A DNA stretch of 64,000 bases, from NCBI GenBank assembly GCA_037783415.1, contig JAZGTN010000163.1:1302001-1366000 (forward strand), in the 5' to 3' direction. The position numbers and the translations under genes were made by a program. This stretch comes from Leptasterias polaris. Taxonomy: Eukaryota; Echinodermata; Asteroidea; Forcipulatida; Asteriidae. The notes below the pieces were generated by a model. The model was given only the letters and a program-made list of their open reading frames with translations, did no database searches and was not told the DNA's origin. Shown here piece by piece: positions 31,815 through 44,264 of this stretch. Positions within the stretch are counted from its first letter, which is position 1. Each line of letters begins with the position of its first letter.

Positions 31815-33290
31815 GCCGCTTTTGACCCCCTTTCCCCCCGCCCCACCCTGCAACACCACCTTATTGGAAACGACACCTTAAAATCATGGAAATCAAAGAT
31901 AGTAGTCTACAATTAGGTCCAGTAGTTAAATCTTTCACTGTGTCTGCGTTACTAGGTCTGTAGAAAGCCGACACCAAATCTTCATCCATAATGGCTGATG
32001 ATTTCAACAAAGTTACACTTGTTACTCTCATGAGCTATGATGTGAGCCTGATCCCAATCTACGAAATGGTGTAGATCAGTGGAATGTTACACAATTGCAG
32101 ATTTGTCATAATCCCCTCTGCGGCCAAGGGATTTATGTTCTTTCTTTCTAGTAGTAAGGTCTCTACCAGTCTCGCCAATTTACCACAAGAGCAAGGAAAT
32201 CGGTACACTCCTGCTTGACTGCTAGAGTCTTGCCTGTCTTTGTGGGTGTGTAGCTTTGTTTGCAACTTGTTGCGAGTTCGGTAGTAGACCTTCCGCTTCA
32301 CGGGGGATATACGCTGTATCTTCAGTGAAGTAAGACCAGTGTACGGGAGGACCGCAATAGTCATATCTTTGGAGTTTGCAGACTGAGAACTGTGACTTGG
32401 AAAGGAACTCCCGTTTGTTCGGCCGGTACCCATTCTCTTTTAGCACTGGGTTAATGTGCTCCATTTATTTTTGTAAATGTTCTTTGTCACAAATAATATG
32501 TGCCCTTCGCAGTACGGTGCGGTCCACTGAAGATTTCAAATGACCGAGCATTAAGGTGGCGGTCTGTGTTGGTCGATTTTCTGTACACGGAGTGTGCAAG
32601 CCAAGGAAAGGTAATGAATCGCGTGTCTCTGTTTCCAGGGTGAACTGAAAGTTCGGTTTTTGCCGGTTGAGATGCCGCTTGCGACCCGCCCCTCCACAAA
32701 CTTGCAATACCACCATATTGGAAACGACACCGCCTGTCAACACTTTAAAATCGTGGGAATCAATGATTATAGTAATTTACAATTAGGTCCAACAGTTAAA
32801 TGCATTGTGCGGTCTGTAGAAAGCCGACACCAAATATTTATACAAAACGGCTGATTGTTTCCAGTCAATTTCAACAAAGTTACACTTGTACGAACTTTTT
32901 GCACATCACCACTTATAATTTGATTCGAACGTATAAAACTGAAAGTCATAGACGTTCATGGGAAGCTAGAGAGAGAGAAAAAAAACACACTTCCTCGAAA
33001 AGTTTTGATTATAAAACCATAGAAGAGCTACTTTTAGAAGTCCATGGTTTAACACTATCACAGATTCAATCAACTCGACGCCAATGTTTTGCCGACCGGT
33101 AACAATTGCAGGAAATAATATGTACTTTCTCTGGGTCAGCTTTATGCAGCTCTTTGTAATCTTTGCTTAGATCGTTGAAACCGTGACCTCAGCAAAACAC
33201 TTTGTGCGGCACATCCTTCCTCCATGCTTGATTTTTTCTCGTTACACACCACTGACACCATACCTTGATACATCTTACATCATCCGTTTC
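31815..33290 (-). mobile_element. Penelope-like element remnant, unit A
   Basis: The minus strand from about 32743 encodes the RT C-terminal part (TLETETRDSLPFLGLHTPC, NGYRPNKREF). From about 32250 it carries a GIY-YIG endonuclease remnant (AGVYRFPCSCGK, then GETGRDLTTRKKEHK in the next frame). Blocks flanking it at 31815-32035 and 32670-32880 share gccgacaccaaat and caaagttacacttgt, and may be its terminal repeats, as in tandem Penelope copies. Frameshifts and stops make it inactive. Confidence 0.7.
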
Positions 33291-33990
33291 CAGTCAATAT
33301 CAACAAAGTTACACTTGTAATATTATTGTGAAAATTCCTCTCAAAAACATGCATAACACTCAAAGTCATAGACGTTCGTGGGAAGTTAGAGAACAAAAAA
33401 GACACTTCCTCGAAAAGTTTTGATTAACGATTGAGCTCCTTTAAATCATCTCGACGCCAACGTTTTTCCGATCGCACGAACCGGTAACAATGGCAGGAAA
33501 TGATAATTATTTACTTTCTCTTGGTCAGCTTTATACGAAAGCCCAATCGTGCCACTGAAGTATATAATATCAGCGGGAACTAATTCGTTATAAGGAATTA
33601 GTAATTCGTTCAAACGAATTACTAATTTGTTAAAACGAATTACTAATTCGTTATAAGGAATTACTAATTCGTTATAACGAATTAGTCATTCGTTTGAACT
33701 AATTAGTTCCCGCTGATAATATATACTTCAGTGGCACGATTGGGCTTTCGTAGCTTTATGCAGTTCTTTGTAAAGTTTGTTTGTTTAGATCGTTAAAACC
33801 ATTATCTAAACAAAACACTTTGTGCGGCAAATCCTTCCTCCATGCTGGATTTGGGTTGTTCATTTTTCTCATTTCACACCAATGACACCATACCGTGATA
33901 CATCTTACATCATCTGTATAATAGTTCTCTGCTGAGCTCTGCTGTACGGGATATTTGAATGCTTTTACTCGGCCTATCATTGGGAAACTT
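33100..33990 (-). pseudogene. Repeated Cys-rich coding remnants
   Basis: At least three blocks in unit A (33100-33290, 33756-33980 and 35460-35640) and their counterparts in B keep the minus-strand pattern DDVRC-x3-VWC-x-WC, then W-R-K-D and PHKVFC, then GFNDL. One copy is open for 74 codons and the others have stops. The spacing of Cys suggests a small metal-binding domain. It may be the N-terminal part of the nearby Penelope element or a host gene piece. I do not recognise it. Confidence 0.45.
33535..33751. mobile_element. 217-bp hAT-type foldback element, unit A
   Basis: Inverted ends of about 50 bp (acgaaagcccaatcgtgcca ... tggcacgattgggctttcgt) are flanked by the exact octamer agctttat at 33527-33534 and 33752-33759. 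Neighbouring copies of the host repeat (for example 33138-33145) show the uninterrupted octamer. The centre consists of alternating aattcgttataa and ttataacgaatt-like blocks. Confidence 0.92.
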
Positions 33991-34516
33991 GATAATGACC
34001 TGTCTTAATTCGTTATTTTGTATGTTGCGTGTGTGCTCACTATTTTTGTAATTTCACCAACCTAGCAACGAATGTTTTGGACATTGCTCCATTGTGAGTG
34101 TCTAATGAAGAAAATAGCAAGACTAAATAATAATTGTTTGATTAAATATATTGTTTTCGGAGAAAGACTAATAAAGTTTTAGGGATTACTAATACACTTT
34201 TGTGAATTACTAATCTTGCGAACAATTAGTAAAATGAAACCATTTTCAAAGACTTGTTAGTCCTTTGTGAATGTATTAACTAATCTTTCGGATGGATGAT
34301 AAACCAAGATTTGTAATTAGAACCATGTGAACGACTTTTTTTATAAGTCAATTGACCCAGTTGTGCACCATTTTTGGGGGGGAGGGGGGGGGGGGACATC
34401 TGGGCCCCAAATAGCAGTTTCCGTTTCTGTTTTCAAAAAACAAAGCCCCTTTTCAGCGTTCGTATTATGTCATTTACTAATTTACAAAATACACAGTCTG
34501 CCTTAATAATATGGGC
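33991..34516. other. Unassigned DNA of unit A
   Basis: Contains repeated attactaat and aattagt motifs near 34190-34260 and a run of G at about 34376-34394. No gene is seen. Confidence 0.4.
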
Positions 34517-34879
34517 TTAAAGGTATTATACAGGATTGGCAAAGCTGACAAAATAATCACAGACAGTGTTCATGTTTTGTGTAATCAACCACATACATGA
34601 AATAACAAACCTGTGAAAATTTGAGCTCAATTGGTCATCGAGGTCACGAGAAAATAGTGAAAAGAGACCTTATGTGTTTTCTGTTTTTCAAACATCGAGT
34701 TTATTATCGCGCGCGATAAAAACTATTGTTTTACTCATTTCTCAGAAACGATAGCATTTTAGGCAGAAATATTTTAAGGAACCCTTTCTACCATTACTTA
34801 CTTTAAATCATGTAAGGTATGTGTGAATCTGTGAACATTTGTGTTTTTCGATCTTACCAATAGTGTACAGGGCCTTTAA
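34517..34879. mobile_element. M2 TTAA MITE, unit A
   Basis: TTAA at both edges (34517-34520 and 34876-34879). The start ttaaaggtattatacagg and the end ccaatagtgtacagggccttt are inverted. A perfect attatcgcgcgcgataa palindrome lies near 34700. The TTAAAGG start is T2/Kolobok-like. Confidence 0.82.
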
Positions 34880-35019
34880 AACCCATAGGCCATAATGTAA
34901 AAAATGTCACTCAAAATTTTTTCAAAAGGGGAACGAAGGATATTGGTACGCAACTTTGTGGATAAAAATGTGTATTTAAATAATTGATTTAATGCACAAA
35001 TGAAAAGAAACTTCAAAGT

Positions 35020-37050
35020 TGCCGCTTGCGACCCCTCCCCTCCCCACCCTGCAACACCACCATATTGGAAACGACACCGCCTGTCAACACTTCAAAATCA
35101 TGGGAATCAATGATAGTAATCTAAAATAAGGTCCAACAGTTACATTAATTGTGAGGTATGTAGAAAGCCGATACCAAATCTTGATCCACAACGGCGGGAT
35201 TATTTCCAGTCAATTTCAACAAAGTTACACTTGTACGAACTTTTTGCGCATCACCACTTATAATTTGATTCGAACGTATAAAACTGAAAGTCATAGACGT
35301 TCATGGGAAGCTAGAGAGAGAAAAAAAACACACTTCCTCGAAAAGGTTTGATTATAAAACCATAGAAGAGCTACTTTTAGAAGTCCATGGTTTAACACTA
35401 TCACAGATTCAATCAACTCGACGCCAATGTTTTGCCGACCGGTAACAATTGCAGGAAATAATATGTACTTTCTCTGGGTCAGCTTTATGCAGTTCTTTGT
35501 AATCTTTGCTTAGATCGTTGAAACCGTGACCTCAGCAAAACACTTTGTGCGGCACATCCTTCCTCCATGCTTGATTTTTTCTCGTTACACACCACTGACA
35601 CCATACCTTGATACATCTTTACATCATCCGTATAAATAGTTCCTTGCTGAGCTCCGAGTTAAGTCTTACTTAAAAGCTCTCATTGGAATACAAAGAGGAG
35701 GCACTATATGTGGGTGGGGTGATGGGGAAACCCCTTCCTTTAATGTTAAAGTGTGAGAGTACCACAAATGCAGGAAGGTTCCACTAAATACTGGATGCCC
35801 AGTAAGCCAACAATTGTGTTTGTTTTTTGTGTGGAAACCCGAGAACATAAGCAAAGGCTGTCAGTTAGACATCTACAAACCTGCTACAAAGAACAGATGG
35901 CTTATTGTATAGGGATCCGGAGTAGATCTGGGTAGTTCTGTAATATGTTTGTAGAATTTTGAAGAAAAAAAATTATTTTTGGAGGGGCTGAAAAATACAT
36001 TCGCTCAAAGGCCTACACTTCGTTAAAAACTCTTGAACCTGACCCCACTCACCCAGGGCAATGTACTTTTGAGAAAGGAGTGATAAATCAAATGTGTCTA
36101 TGATCACTCAGTGTTATCAGCACTTACTTTAGGGCATAAACCAGTATAAAATGCATATTTATTGGATTTTATTTTGGTGCTATATACTTTTGTCAATATC
36201 CACACACCGTCACATAAATTATAGATATTAAATGGGTCAGTACAATTTTGAACAAGTAATTTTCAGTTTATCAATAAATGTTGATGATATTCGACCCTAA
36301 GGGTTGAACAAAATCTCCTTTCTTTCAAATCCCCATTTTTTCAAAACTTTTTATTCCTGATTTATAATACCAGTAATATACTATGTGCAAAACTAACGTC
36401 TACCAGTAATAAACTGCTATGATCTTAAAAGGGTTACTTCAATACTGCGTGAAAGACAACAACCCGTGACAGAAGAAAATGCCAATCAATACAAACAACA
36501 ACATGTTTTGTTTCATAACATACAGTTCTAAGAACCTCTCGGGTCAGACTTCTGACCCGGATCCAGGGTGTCAGGGGTCATGACCCATTTCCGGGTCAGG
36601 CTGACCCGGAAACTGGTTTAGGAAATGGGATTTTAGCCCGGATTCTGTGTAAGTTTGACCAATTTCTGATTAAGTTGACACATATTGTAAAATATTATAC
36701 CATTTGATACCATTCCGGTGCTACATACTTTTGTCAACATCCAGAAACCGTCACGTATAGATAAATGAGTCGGTACAATTTTGAACGAGTAATTTTCAGT
36801 TCATCCATAAATGTTGATATTCAACCTAGTGAGCGCTGGTAACACTAAGTCACGGCACATTTGATTTAGTCTTACATATAGTTTGTTGTATATAAACACC
36901 ATTATTTGTTTTTAAATATATATTAATTTTGTTATCCATCTTGAAGATCTTGCAGGTTCCTTTTGAATTGATTTTATCTCTTCTTACTCCTTTAATTTTT
37001 AATTTTTTCTTTTAACAAACAAAAATTACTTCTTTCAAATCCCCACTTCT
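35020..37050. other. Repeat-rich non-coding DNA of unit A
   Basis: 35020-35650 is another copy of the block described at 32670-33290. 36540-36680 is dense in gacccgg and ccgggtca palindromic motifs, also present at 37850-38020, and the flanks of these two match as well, so this is an old local duplication of about 1.3-kb offset. Confidence 0.6.
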
Positions 37051-37059
37051 TTCAAACAT

Positions 37060-37165
37060 TGTTTTGTTCACACGAAAATGATTTTGTTCCCCAGAAATAC
37101 ATTTTCGTTCATCGAAATACGCTTTCGTTTTTTCGAAATACGCTTTTGTTTCTTGTTGATTTTGT
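37060..37165. repeat. Short ~20-bp repeat array, unit A
   Basis: Four to five units of gaaatacgctttcgtt type, like those in the TTAA element at 16980-17345. The unit B equivalent is at 57875-57980. Confidence 0.65.
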
Positions 37166-37169
37166 TTTG

Positions 37170-38565
37170 TTCCCCCCCAAAAAGAGATGTGTGTGTTTAT
37201 GTGTCAAATGCTGTGGGATCAATGGATATCATTATCATAAATATTCAGTTTTGACTCGGCTGAAAAAGCCGCGCTTAGAGGTGCATTTTTAGCTTGAATT
37301 CTTTATTAATAAATGAAACATTTTAGTGTAAAATAGTTATTAACCGCTATCTACGATGTCTATTGGGCCATACAAATGTAATAATTAAAAAATTGAGAGC
37401 ATCCTAGATATGTGCCGACATGTTTGAGTTAGTAGGCCTATAGAATAATGTGCACCAAATTATATTGCACCATCCTTTCGATGGGTAACAATTTATTAGG
37501 AAATGACATAATTCATACAGAATTGTATTATTTTAGACCTATGATTAAACTAATACAAACAAATCAGTATGGCATCATAAAGAGTACATATAACAACATT
37601 TAATTAACACATGAATATATCTCCTATCAAATAAACGTTACTTAAAATATATGAAACAAATACAAATAAAAAACTAATTCTGCTTATACTATCAACTAAT
37701 ACTATATGCCTATACTGCTGTGATCTTAAAAATATATTTTTACTACAATACTGACAAGAACGTGAAAGACAAACCGTGAAAAAATAAGGAAAATCAATAA
37801 TTATTAACAAAATGTTTTGCCTCATAACATACAGTTCTAAAAAAAAACTCAGACTGGGTGTCAGGGGTCATGACCCATTTCCGGGTCAGGCTGACCCGGA
37901 AGCTGGTTTAGGAAATGGAATTTTTGCCCTGATTCTAGTGTAAGTTTGACCAATTTCTGGGTCAATTTGACACATATTCCGGGTCACACTGGGTCAGGCC
38001 CAATGGGACCCAGGACAATTCTGTAGAGTGTAGGTTACCAGTGGAAATGGCATAAGGTCAGGACTGGAAACCCCACATGGAGTATATTACTTCTGTTGCA
38101 TCCATGCTTCACTGGTTCTCTTCAATATCACAGCAACAAATTGAGGATGGCATAAGAAAGAGCGCAACAATGTTATAACAAAATTTACTGAAGCCTTGAA
38201 AAAATATCTCCTATAATAACAAATATATTTCTTGAACTTTACATGATAAATATTATACAATGTAACAATTCTAGATATCACCAATCACAGGCGCTTCAAA
38301 TGTGATTTAAAAGGGTGTGTACAACATTTGTAAGATTGAAAATATAAATGTTCACAGATTTGCACATAACTTGCATGGTATAAAGATGGTCATGGTGAAA
38401 TAGTTTTGCTTGAAATGCCATGTTTTTTCTAAAATTAGTAAAACACTAAGTGTGAATGCAGGTCTTTGGCAATACCAATGTTGTACACACCCTTTTAGGA
38501 ACCACCTTTAGTAAACGTTCTACCACATTCTAGTCATCTCTCAATACTTACAATGTTGCCAACCA
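37170..38565. other. Non-coding DNA of unit A
   Basis: Includes the second gacccgg-rich block (37850-38020). A 65-codon minus-strand frame at 38087-38284 is kept in unit B with an in-frame 3-codon insertion, but no splice sites or family support it as an exon. Confidence 0.4.
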
Positions 38566-38569
38566 ATAA

Positions 38570-38960
38570 GGAAATTGAGTTCATACGAGATAAAACAGAT
38601 TTTAATGGTGTAAAAAACAATCATTTTGAAAACCCTTCTCCGATTCTTTTCAAAACAATTCGCAGAAAGCCCTGTTACGTCATCACTCATGTTACGTCAT
38701 ACGAGTTTCATTTCGTATAGCCGCTTTGTTGCAGCACGAAGGTACAACAAAGCAAACTCGCACACATGACGTCAAAGTATTGGCAACAGCAAAAGTGTTT
38801 CTAGTTTTTCATTTTTTTCTATTATTACAAAATATTCAGAAGAGTACAAAAATCTAAATTACATTTAAATGATAAACAAACACATTATAAACAAGTTTAA
38901 ATAGCATCCACGTTAATAAACAAGTTTCGCTCAAGTAGGCTTCCTGTTTAAGGTCATAAG
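38570..38960. repeat. Segment paralogous to gene 1 intron, unit A
   Basis: Collinear with 4600-4782 plus 5497-5745 and lacking the 714-bp MITE. It ends before any equivalent of exon f, and nothing resembling that exon remains to its right. Confidence 0.75.
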
Positions 38961-39638
38961 ATCATTACTCCGATCGACTTCATAGAGCTAGTTAAGCAGA
39001 TAAATGACTTATGTCAAGTAATTAATGAAGCAGTCGTAGAACATAAATTAATCACAAAACGTAACAACTTAAAACGCAGCATTAATAACGAGGTACTCTG
39101 AAAAACGGTTTACTTTCTAACTTCTAAGGCAAATGTGTTAAAGGAAGAAAGGATGGTTTCATTATAACTAATGCCAACTTTTGTGAAATATCGGCTAATC
39201 TCACAATTATGACTTGCTACAAGTCAAAAATATGACCTTTACTAAGTCATAATTGTGAGATAGAATTATTGTAGCCCTACTGACTTATAACATTGTGAAA
39301 TGTATGTAGGTCATAATTATAACTTTCTTTTTCTTTTTCTCCTAATATCCCTTTAACAATTCCATAGTAACGTAAAAAACTAGGAATGTTTTCATAATTC
39401 CGTAGTAATGTAAAATACTAGGAATGTTTTCATAAGTGATAATTGTTCAAAGAAATTCAAACTCAATGTAGGCCAGATGGGTGAATAGCACTCAACACTA
39501 ATTCAAAATACAAGCTAGGTATCCGGATATCAGACAAACGTGTACAATTTCACTAACATTATGGGCGCCTCCCCTACATGTCCAAGTTTTATGAATTGCG
39601 TGTACCGATTACGGTATACTACAAGTGTAGGGCACAAC

Positions 39639-40003
39639 TTAAAGGCCTGAACACGTTTGGTAATTGTCAAAGACCAGTATTATCACTTGGTGTATCCCAA
39701 CATATGCATAAAATAACAAGCCTGTGAAAATTTGGGCTCAATTGGTCATTGAAGTTGCAAAAAAACGATGAAAGAAAAAACACCCTTGTACAAATTAGTG
39801 TGCTTTCAGATAGCAATAAAAGGCTTCTGGCCAGAAGTCTTATTATTTTAGTGAGAAATTGCCTCTTTCTCAAAAACTACCTTACTTCAGAGGGAGTGGT
39901 TTCTCACAATGTTTTATACTATCAACAGCTCTCCGTAAACCAAGTAAGCTTTTATGCTGATATATATTTTGAGTAATTACCAAACGTGTACAGTGCCTTT
40001 ACT
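39639..40003. mobile_element. M1 TTAA MITE, unit A
   Basis: Begins ttaaaggcctgaacacgttt and ends ccaaacgtgtacagtgcctt. The interior matches 14310-14778. The same copy is present in unit B at 60400-60763, so it predates the duplication. Confidence 0.85.
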
Positions 40004-41328
40004 AGAGATTTTGCAGAGAATATTGCTTTACAATTTCCTGGTGAGCAAACATGACCAGGATAACAAAGGGTACACGTGAAATTGTCTTTTGTTGTGGTTC
40101 GCTACATTTTGTGCTTAAAGGCAATGTATACGTTGGTAATCACTCTTAAAATTAATGGGAAATAAAAATTGCATAACAACTTCAAACTTCAACCAGTATG
40201 CTATGATCATCTTAAGACAGGAAATAAAATTATAATTTTAAAAGTTGGTACCTTTCTGTGTGTGTGATATATGTTTCAAATTCACCTTGCTTTAAAATTT
40301 ATTTGGACACTTTTACACAACGTCTCATAAGCCATATGTAAATCTTTTTTATTTCACTATCTAGGTAGTTGCTTTAGTTAATAACTTACTAAAACTAAAG
40401 AACAATCCCAAAGACCAAGATAAAAGAAGAAAAAAACAACAAAAAACGTTGCAACAAATAAAAGAATTTAAGAATAAAAAAAACCCAGATATAAAACTTT
40501 CCAAAAGGAGATCTGAAAAATACTAGCGCCCTCATTCATAGTAGTATAATAGGGCATCATAACTACATTGAAGATGATATAAATGTGGGTTTTTTTGTGT
40601 GTCAGATTGAAAGACAAATTCCATTTCTTTTTAGGCATGCTCTGGTTTGAGGGTTAGAGGATTGCGTATAGTAGAGGAGTGGGGGAACAGAGATTTTAGA
40701 TGAGGCATTTTGATTGAGTGATGTGGGTAGGAAAGGTATGAGAGGCACACAGGTGGGAATGATACATAGTTAGGGACTCCTCCATGGGGACAGCAGCTGT
40801 GGAACATTTGGGGGGGAGGGGGCAGGCAAAGTCATCATATATAAGTATTAATTGCCCCAAAAGTCCCCCACTACTTTGTACAAATTATTACAAAATGTAT
40901 CAGGAAACATCACAATATATAACTTTATAAAAATTAACAAAACTTGTATCATATTTTTGATGAATATTTGTAAGTAGCTCAGTAGAAAATGGGGGAGGAG
41001 TGCACAAAAACTACCCCTCCACACCCCAGGAACGGAATAGATAGGGGGGGGGGGGTGGCGATGAGCAAATCTGAAGCAAGGGGTAGGAATGAGTTAAGAT
41101 AGGGAGAGCTTTGTAGGTGATTGATAATGGGATATTTGTGGCATAGTGTGAGGTAGGGACCAGAGGAGAAATGTAGAATTCTCCAAAATGAAACTTCACC
41201 TGCCATGTTGTTGACAAGGAAGCTTCAAGCTTGAGAGGGTAGCAAGTCAATCACCTACCAGAAATGGTTCCTGGCCTTATATACCTGACCACTGGATCCT
41301 TGTCACCTTTAGGGCCACTGTTTTGTAT
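40004..41328. other. 3' flank of the terminal receptor exon, unit A
   Basis: Presumably 3' UTR and intergenic DNA. It contains a further ttaaaggcaatgtatacg MITE-like start at about 40118 and a G-run at 41045-41054 that is much longer in unit B. Confidence 0.45.
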
Positions 41329-41815
41329 TTAACTGGTGCTATTAGTGCTTTGATTGGTCAAGGGTATGGTACCTTGGGTATTAGTATCTGTGTTGCCGCT
41401 GCTTCTTGGGGCTGCTATCTTATACTTGGCTTTGTGATCATTTCCGCATTTAAAGAAATCCATCCAAGCTTTGCGAATCTCCTGCTGTCTCAGACAGAAC
41501 AAGATGAAGATCATTAACCCCTGGAGGGAGTTGAAGATGCAGAAGAAGACCTGGAAGACAAAGTTGGCTGTCTCGATGAGGGACAAGAGTCCAAAGACCC
41601 AGGTCAGACCAAGAAGGACCGAGATGGCCACGGCGTTCTGGAGGCGTCGCAGTGTCTCCGCACGCTTGTCCCTATCTGAGGTGGAGTTGAGACCCTTACG
41701 GGCACAGGTCAACGTGCGCATGACCAACGCAAAGATGACAAAGTTGAAAAGCAGTACAATTCCAATAATGAGGATCTGGCCAAAGTATAACGCATAACCT
41801 GGTTTCAGGAAGCAA
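41329..41815 (-). CDS. Terminal adhesion-GPCR exon (TM5-TM7 and tail), unit A
   Basis: A 487-bp exon after acceptor cttttatttgcag, open to a stop at its low end. It encodes the extracellular-loop-2 Cys (CFLKPGYALY), TM5 (ILIIGIVLLFNFVIFALVM), an intracellular loop with RRLQNA, TM6 (VAISVLLGLTWVFGLLSL), TM7 (FVFQVFFCIFNSLQGLMIFI), helix 8 (RQQEIRKAW) and a Thr/Asn-rich tail of about 40 residues. These are family B2 7TM features, including GLTWVFGL. No other receptor exon lies between it and the unit B copy, so it is either an alternative last exon or an orphan. Confidence 0.93.
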
Positions 41816-42248
41816 CTGCAAATAAAAGAAGATAAATTTGTATGATCAAAATCAGTTTGTATTTACTTTCCCGACTACACCAATGACAACCCTAACCCTT
41901 GGTTGGCAAGAGGCCCTTCTAATCGTCTAGTCTATGGTAAACTCAAAATCCAAACATTTGGACTTGGAATGTCTGGCCCCAAGGAAAGAGTGGGTGGCTT
42001 GGAAGTATAAGACCACACCCAACAAAATAAGACACAAAAATGTGAAGAATTTGAAAGACTTTCAAATAAACAATAAGTGCTCTCATAGTCCCTCTAATGG
42101 TTTCTGCCTTTGTACTAAAATAATGAAAAATTTCCTGTAATTCTAGCAGTTCCTGGTGAAGTGCAGAGGCTGAGCGTTGTAGTGCATCGGACTCGAGTTC
42201 TTGTTGTCAGAGTGTGGGTTCGGTTCCTGAGCAAGACAGTACACTATA

Positions 42249-43969
42249 TCGGTAAATCTATATGTCGGGCTGTTCCTGAGGCTACTAAGGACTGCAATTA
42301 TTATGTCAATTTTGCTCAGTCTCCTATTAATACTCTTTTTGTGAGTCCTACTGACTCTGTTGAAATTATTGAGATTGTTTTGAAATTTAAGAATAAGAGC
42401 AGTTCTGGCCCTGATGAAATAAGCAATTCTATTTTAAGAGAAGTAGTTGATATCATTTCTTCTCCTTTGGCGTGTATATTTAATGCTTCTTTTGGTCATG
42501 GAATTTTTCCCGACATGTACAAAATAGCCAAAGTTGTTCCTATTTTTAAAAAAGGGGATGCTCAAGACCCAAGCAATTATCGGCCTATTTCTTTACTTAA
42601 TACTTGCTCTAAAGTTCTTGAAAAACTTATGTATAAAAGAGTTTCATTGTTTCTTGAATCCAATAATTTGCTTTCTCCAGCTCAATATGGATTTCGTCCA
42701 GGCAAAAGTACAGTACATGCTATGCTCGATTTTTATAATAACTTAACTGATGCTACTAATAAAACTCCCCCTGATATTTCTTTGGGCATTTTTCTTGATG
42801 TAAAGAAGGCTTTTGATACAGTCAGTCATGATTTACTTCTAAACAAGTTACATCACTATGGAATTCGGGGTGTTCCACTTGACTGGTTTACTAGTTATCT
42901 CAACAATCGCAGGCAGTATGTTTTTGTGAATGGTGTGGTTTCAACCACTCTTGACATTAATTGTGGAGTCCCCCAGGGATCCACTCTCGGACCATTGTTA
43001 TTCCTTATTTATGTTAATGATTTACCTTTGTGTTGTTCTTCTTTAAAACCAGTATTATTTGCTGATGATACAACTCTTTTTGCATCTGGTAGAGTTGTAA
43101 CTGAGCTGGCTCATACTGTAAGTACAGATTTACTGATTCTTCAAGATTGGTTTAGAGCCAATAGGTTGAGGGTTCATCCTGAAAAAACTTTCTATATTTG
43201 TTATTCATCCAAGCAGAAGGGACTATATTTGCCCGATGTTGTTTTATGTTTGGAAAACACTATTCTTAAAAAGGTTTCCTGCACTAGGTTCTTGGGTCTT
43301 GAAACAGACGAAAACATGCTTTGGAAGGAGCAAATTTCTTCAGTGTGTAACAAAGTCTCCAAAGCTAATTATATTATTAATAGAACTAAGAACCTTCTCA
43401 GGACTAAAGATAGCCTGGCTCTTTACAACACTCTGGTTAATTCTTATTTAAATTATGGTATTTTGGCATGGGGTGGTATGATCAAGATATACCCTTCTCT
43501 ATTCGCTAGACTTGTTACATTGCAGAACAAATGTATTAGGAATGCCTGCCATGCTAAATACAACACTCACACTGCCCCCCTCTGTAGTAAATTTAAAATT
43601 CTTAAATTTGAGGATCTTTATAATGTTAAAATTGCCACTCATTACTATGATTATTCTCATAAGTTACTTCCCTTCAATCTAAGTAGCCAAAGTTTTTTCC
43701 CTTTAAATCAAGATCTTCATTCTTACTCTACTAGACAACAAAACCTTATCCATTTACCTGGTTCTTGTAGAGTGGATGTTGTATCTGCTAATTATCGTTA
43801 TATTTTGCCTAAAATTGTTAATTCTCTACCTCAGAACATTAGAGACTATGTTAATTCTTCTAGATATGTTTTTGTGAAACATCTCAAGGAACTTTATTTG
43901 TCAAACTATGCAACGTTTGTATGTACGAAACTTAAATGTTATTCATGTCTTCAATCAGCGAGGCAGTAA
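42249..43969 (+). CDS. LINE reverse transcriptase ORF2, C-terminal part
   Basis: One uninterrupted frame of about 570 codons. RT motifs are in order: NYRPISLLNTCSKVLEK, YGFRPGKST, LDVKKAFDTVSHDLLL, NCGVPQGSTLGPLLF, the catalytic FADDTTLF, then a thumb and a C-terminal domain. The endonuclease is missing by 5' truncation. The open frame runs on upstream to an ATG at 42161, but those 29 codons come from the SINE and are not part of the protein. It belongs to the CR1/Jockey-like range of LINEs; the exact clade is not decided. Confidence 0.92.
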
Positions 43970-44264
43970 TTAACTTAAATTTCTTTTTCTTTATTATATT
44001 TGATTGTGCTCTCTTCTTTTCCCCCCTTTATTTACTTTCTCCTAAGTTGAAATACCATGTGACCTTAATAGTGATTGTTGACAGCAGTTTCATGGGTGCT
44101 CCGATTACAGAAGGCTAGTCCTTCTCTGGATGGCTCCCCCATTCATACTTCAATTTTGTATTTGGTATTATTCAAGTTTATATTTATTATCATATTTGTA
44201 TTATACTATGTTTGGATTTACCAAACTGTTGCTTATGTATGAATGGAAATAAATAAACAAACAA
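42249..44264 (+). mobile_element. 5'-truncated non-LTR retrotransposon, present only in unit A
   Basis: Flanked by actata at 42243-42248 and 44265-44270. The unit B sequence has one actata at 63010-63015 and no insert. The 3' end is aaataaataaacaaacaa. With its ORF intact, its truncated 5' end and a clean duplication, it is a recent target-primed insertion. Confidence 0.95.

Noticed and set aside
38087..38284. Conserved 65-codon minus-strand frame as an exon
   Set aside because: It is open in both units, but there are no matching splice sites, no recognised domain, and most of the flanking DNA is equally conserved.
41471..41797. Plus-strand open frame opposite the 7TM exon
   Set aside because: It is a shadow of the conserved minus-strand receptor exon. 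The same happens at 62322-62582.
42161..42248. First 29 codons of the LINE ORF as its N-terminus
   Set aside because: They derive from the SINE that the LINE entered, and the LINE itself begins at 42249.
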